DNA of 6,677 nt from Oligoflexales bacterium (GTDB lineage Bacteria; Bdellovibrionota_B; Oligoflexia; Oligoflexales; CACXFL01): positions 1 through 6,677 of the forward strand of contig JANQHA010000060.1 of assembly GCA_028282865.1 (NCBI GenBank), given 5' to 3'. A program made the translations under genes and the position numbers. The notes under the pieces were generated by a model. That model worked only from the letters and a program-made list of their open reading frames with translations. It did not search any database and had not been told where the DNA came from. This document shows positions 6,627-6,677 of this stretch, in pieces; position 1 is the stretch's first letter, and every line of letters starts with the position of its first letter.

Positions 6627-6677
6627 TTGAAAAATAGTTTTGATAAATTTTTAAATCTTACTCTGATCTTTTTTATC
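6627..6677 (+). CDS. Start of a gene for a probable exported protein, cut by the window end
   Basis: A TTG at 6627-6629 opens a frame that stays open for 17 codons to the window end. It reads MKNSFDKFLNLTLIFFI: a lysine-containing start followed by a hydrophobic run, as in signal peptides or N-terminal membrane anchors. A strong purine-rich GGGGAG (6618-6623) lies 3 bases upstream, which is close but usable. An in-frame TAA at 6606-6608 limits upstream extension, and no ATG or GTG is available. The call rests on the ribosome site, the amino acid pattern and the gap expected for a divergent gene. Function unknown; chance is possible given the short length. Confidence 0.4.
   Translation, partial: MKNSFDKFLNLTLIFFI

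Noticed and set aside
6615..6677. GATC...GATC partial inverted arms followed by TTTTTT as a terminator
   Set aside because: The arms pair imperfectly over a loop of about 40 bases, and the region is better explained as the start of a plus-strand gene.
1..6677. A new defence or predation island
   Set aside because: The genes are in mixed orientations, mostly housekeeping families, with no integrase, repeat boundary or clear functional link between neighbours.

Overview
The window holds four substantial genes and the first codons of a fifth. From left to right they are: a truncated lytic murein transglycosylase gene (minus strand), a ClpC-type AAA+ unfoldase gene (minus strand), a HAD-superfamily hydrolase gene (plus strand, divergent from clpC), a secreted two-HKD phospholipase D-family protein gene (minus strand, convergent with the HAD gene), and at the right edge the start of a plus-strand gene that looks like an exported protein. 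No RNA gene, mobile element or CRISPR array was recognised.

The sequence looks like ordinary chromosome of a Gram-negative bacterium. It is moderately AT-rich, densely coding, and uses several non-ATG starts. A periplasmic Slt-type transglycosylase implies a peptidoglycan-containing periplasm. A ClpC-type rather than ClpA-type unfoldase, together with a secreted protein ending in a Cys-flanked Asp/Asn/Gly-rich motif of the kind common in Bdellovibrionota and Myxococcota exported proteins, makes a deltaproteobacterial or Bdellovibrionota-like host my best guess. That is an inference; no marker gene in the window settles it.

Layout: 1-1793 codes for the signal peptide and alpha-superhelical part of the transglycosylase, and the catalytic SLT domain lies beyond base 1. 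Bases 1794-1960 are a leader region with a perfect 12-bp inverted repeat that ends exactly at the GTG start codon. clpC follows at 1961-4408; its best start is an internal ATG, not the longest-frame TTG. A compact divergent control region (4409-4499) with a 13-bp palindrome separates clpC from the HAD gene (4500-5162). The HAD and PLD genes converge with a 12-bp gap, and a 7-bp inverted repeat spans both stop codons. Bases 6489-6626 form a second, very AT-rich divergent control region.

The genes do not form one pathway. The transglycosylase and the PLD-family protein both carry export signals and would act in the envelope or outside the cell. ClpC and the HAD enzyme are cytoplasmic. I found no convincing sign of an undescribed multi-gene system. 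The points most worth a second look are the start-codon-abutting inverted repeat, the non-aromatic D1 pore loop of ClpC, and the C-terminal motif of the PLD protein.
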